From the NCBI GenBank assembly GCA_009659925.1, contig PUXW01000007.1:1-64000 (forward strand): a stretch of DNA of 64,000 nucleotides, given 5' to 3'. The position numbers were made by a program, and so were the translations under genes. This stretch comes from Nitratiruptor sp. (lineage in GTDB: Bacteria; Campylobacterota; Campylobacteria; Campylobacterales; Nitratiruptoraceae). The notes below the pieces were generated by a model, which was not told the origin of the DNA, made no database searches, and saw only the letters and a program-made list of their open reading frames with translations. Below are positions 63,546 to 64,000 of this stretch, piece after piece. Positions within the stretch are counted from its first letter, which is position 1, and the number at the start of each line of letters is the position of its first letter.

Positions 63546-64000
63546 CCTCTTCCTCCTCTCCCTCGTACTCATTGGACTCTTGCAAGATGGAGTGCTCATC
63601 GAGCGCATCGCCGTTGGTCCAGTTGTCCTAGACCAATTGTATCTTAAACTCGATAAAAAGTTGGTGGTCCAGATCCACCACCTCACCCTCCCACTGCCCC
63701 AGGGAGATACCTTCCCCATCCGGGAGAAGTTGAAACTTCTCAAAGTAGCCACCGCCACTATCGACTCCCTTACTATCCGTCAGCTCACAATAGGCTCCTA
63801 CCAAGGGGAGCTCTCCTATAGTCGAAATCGGCTCCGCTTCAACTCCCCTTCCCTCCGCCTGGAGGCCTCTTTTTTGAGCCTCCTCCCCGATCTCTACTTC
63901 ATCCTCCACCAGCTCCAACTCCCCGATTATGGGTTGCGTTTGCAAGGAAGGGGGAAGTTGGATAGGACCGGGCATTTGCGAATGGGAGGAAGTTACACCT
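63490..64000 (+). CDS. AsmA/DUF3971-like membrane-anchored protein (3' partial)
   Basis: An open frame runs from ATG 63490 to the end of the window (170 residues). It begins with an N-terminal membrane anchor (ILILFLLSLVLIGLLQ) followed by repeated beta-strand segments (DQLYLKLDKKLVVQIHHLTL, IDSLTIRQLTIGSYQGEL, NRLRFNSPSLRLEA), the pattern of AsmA-like, DUF3971 and YhdP proteins that bridge the envelope. No ribosome-binding site precedes the ATG, but a 10-codon frame (63461-63493) with GGAGG upstream ends in its start codon. The function is inferred from general pattern only. Confidence 0.65.
   Translation, partial: MIISVISTIKEIIFETILILFLLSLVLIGLLQDGVLIERIAVGPVVLDQLYLKLDKKLVVQIHHLTLPLPQGDTFPIREKLKLLKVATATIDSLTIRQLTIGSYQGELSYSRNRLRFNSPSLRLEASFLSLLPDLYFILHQLQLPDYGLRLQGRGKLDRTGHLRMGGSYT

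Noticed and set aside
1-64000. CRISPR array, tRNA, rRNA, insertion sequences
   Set aside because: No spaced direct repeats, no T-loop-type sequence with matching stem, and no transposase or terminal inverted repeats were seen despite the partial CARF gene at the left edge.

Overview
The window looks like chromosomal DNA of a GC-rich, chemolithoautotrophic Campylobacterota (formerly Epsilonproteobacteria) bacterium. This rests on three things: a reductive-TCA gene run (monomeric icd, mdh, fumAB, sucCD, oorDABC), a UbiD-type decarboxylase of the kind used in futalosine menaquinone synthesis, and a stand-alone atpB. The GC content is unusually high for the phylum and the gene order is Sulfurovaceae-like, so a Nitratifractor-like organism is my best guess; that is inference, not a database match. 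Genes are packed very tightly, and most neighbours overlap by 1-40 bases at stop/start junctions. There is no stretch over 300 bases without a gene, and I saw no tRNA, rRNA, insertion sequence or CRISPR array.

Region 1 (1-7.2 kb) is the most accessory-looking part. It holds the 3' part of a CARF-HEPN (Csx1/TM1812-like) CRISPR effector, then a three-gene coupled operon: two RimK-like ATP-grasp ligases, one with an apparent C-terminal helix-hairpin-helix, and an 854-residue M14 carboxypeptidase with adhesin-like tail domains. A divergent M20 carboxypeptidase shares the promoter region. Together they suggest synthesis and trimming of a peptide or poly-amino-acid tag, and this is my main candidate for an undescribed system.

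Region 2 (7.2-23.4 kb) is housekeeping: htpX, metE, ruvX, and the conserved rpmH-rnpA-yidD-yidC-jag-mnmE block. The rnpA gene there has no ordinary start codon. clpB follows with a perfect consensus promoter, then ctp-purC-purS-purQ, a membrane SH3-like protein and plsC. Region 3 (23.3-42.1 kb), almost all on the minus strand, carries an orphan ABC ATPase and a sodium-pumping oxaloacetate decarboxylase (oadGAB). It continues with proA, an HDOD protein, gpsA, a potassium channel with a tandem RCK protein, gatB, a divergent ThiE/TenI and atpB. The eight-gene overlapping run ubiD-ogt-S4-CPA2-trpD-tsaE-lptB-DUF2400 closes the region.

Region 4 (42.1-52.4 kb) has sufBCD with a SufT-like protein behind an AT-rich palindrome, a pentaheme cytochrome c, addAB recombination nucleases and the RNase P RNA gene rnpB. 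Region 5 (52.4-62.5 kb) is one long carbon-fixation operon, icd-mdh-fumA-fumB-sucC-sucD-(HMA protein)-oorD-oorA-oorB-oorC. It covers the run from malate to isocitrate in the reductive direction. mltG and the start of a divergent AsmA/DUF3971-like membrane protein end the window.
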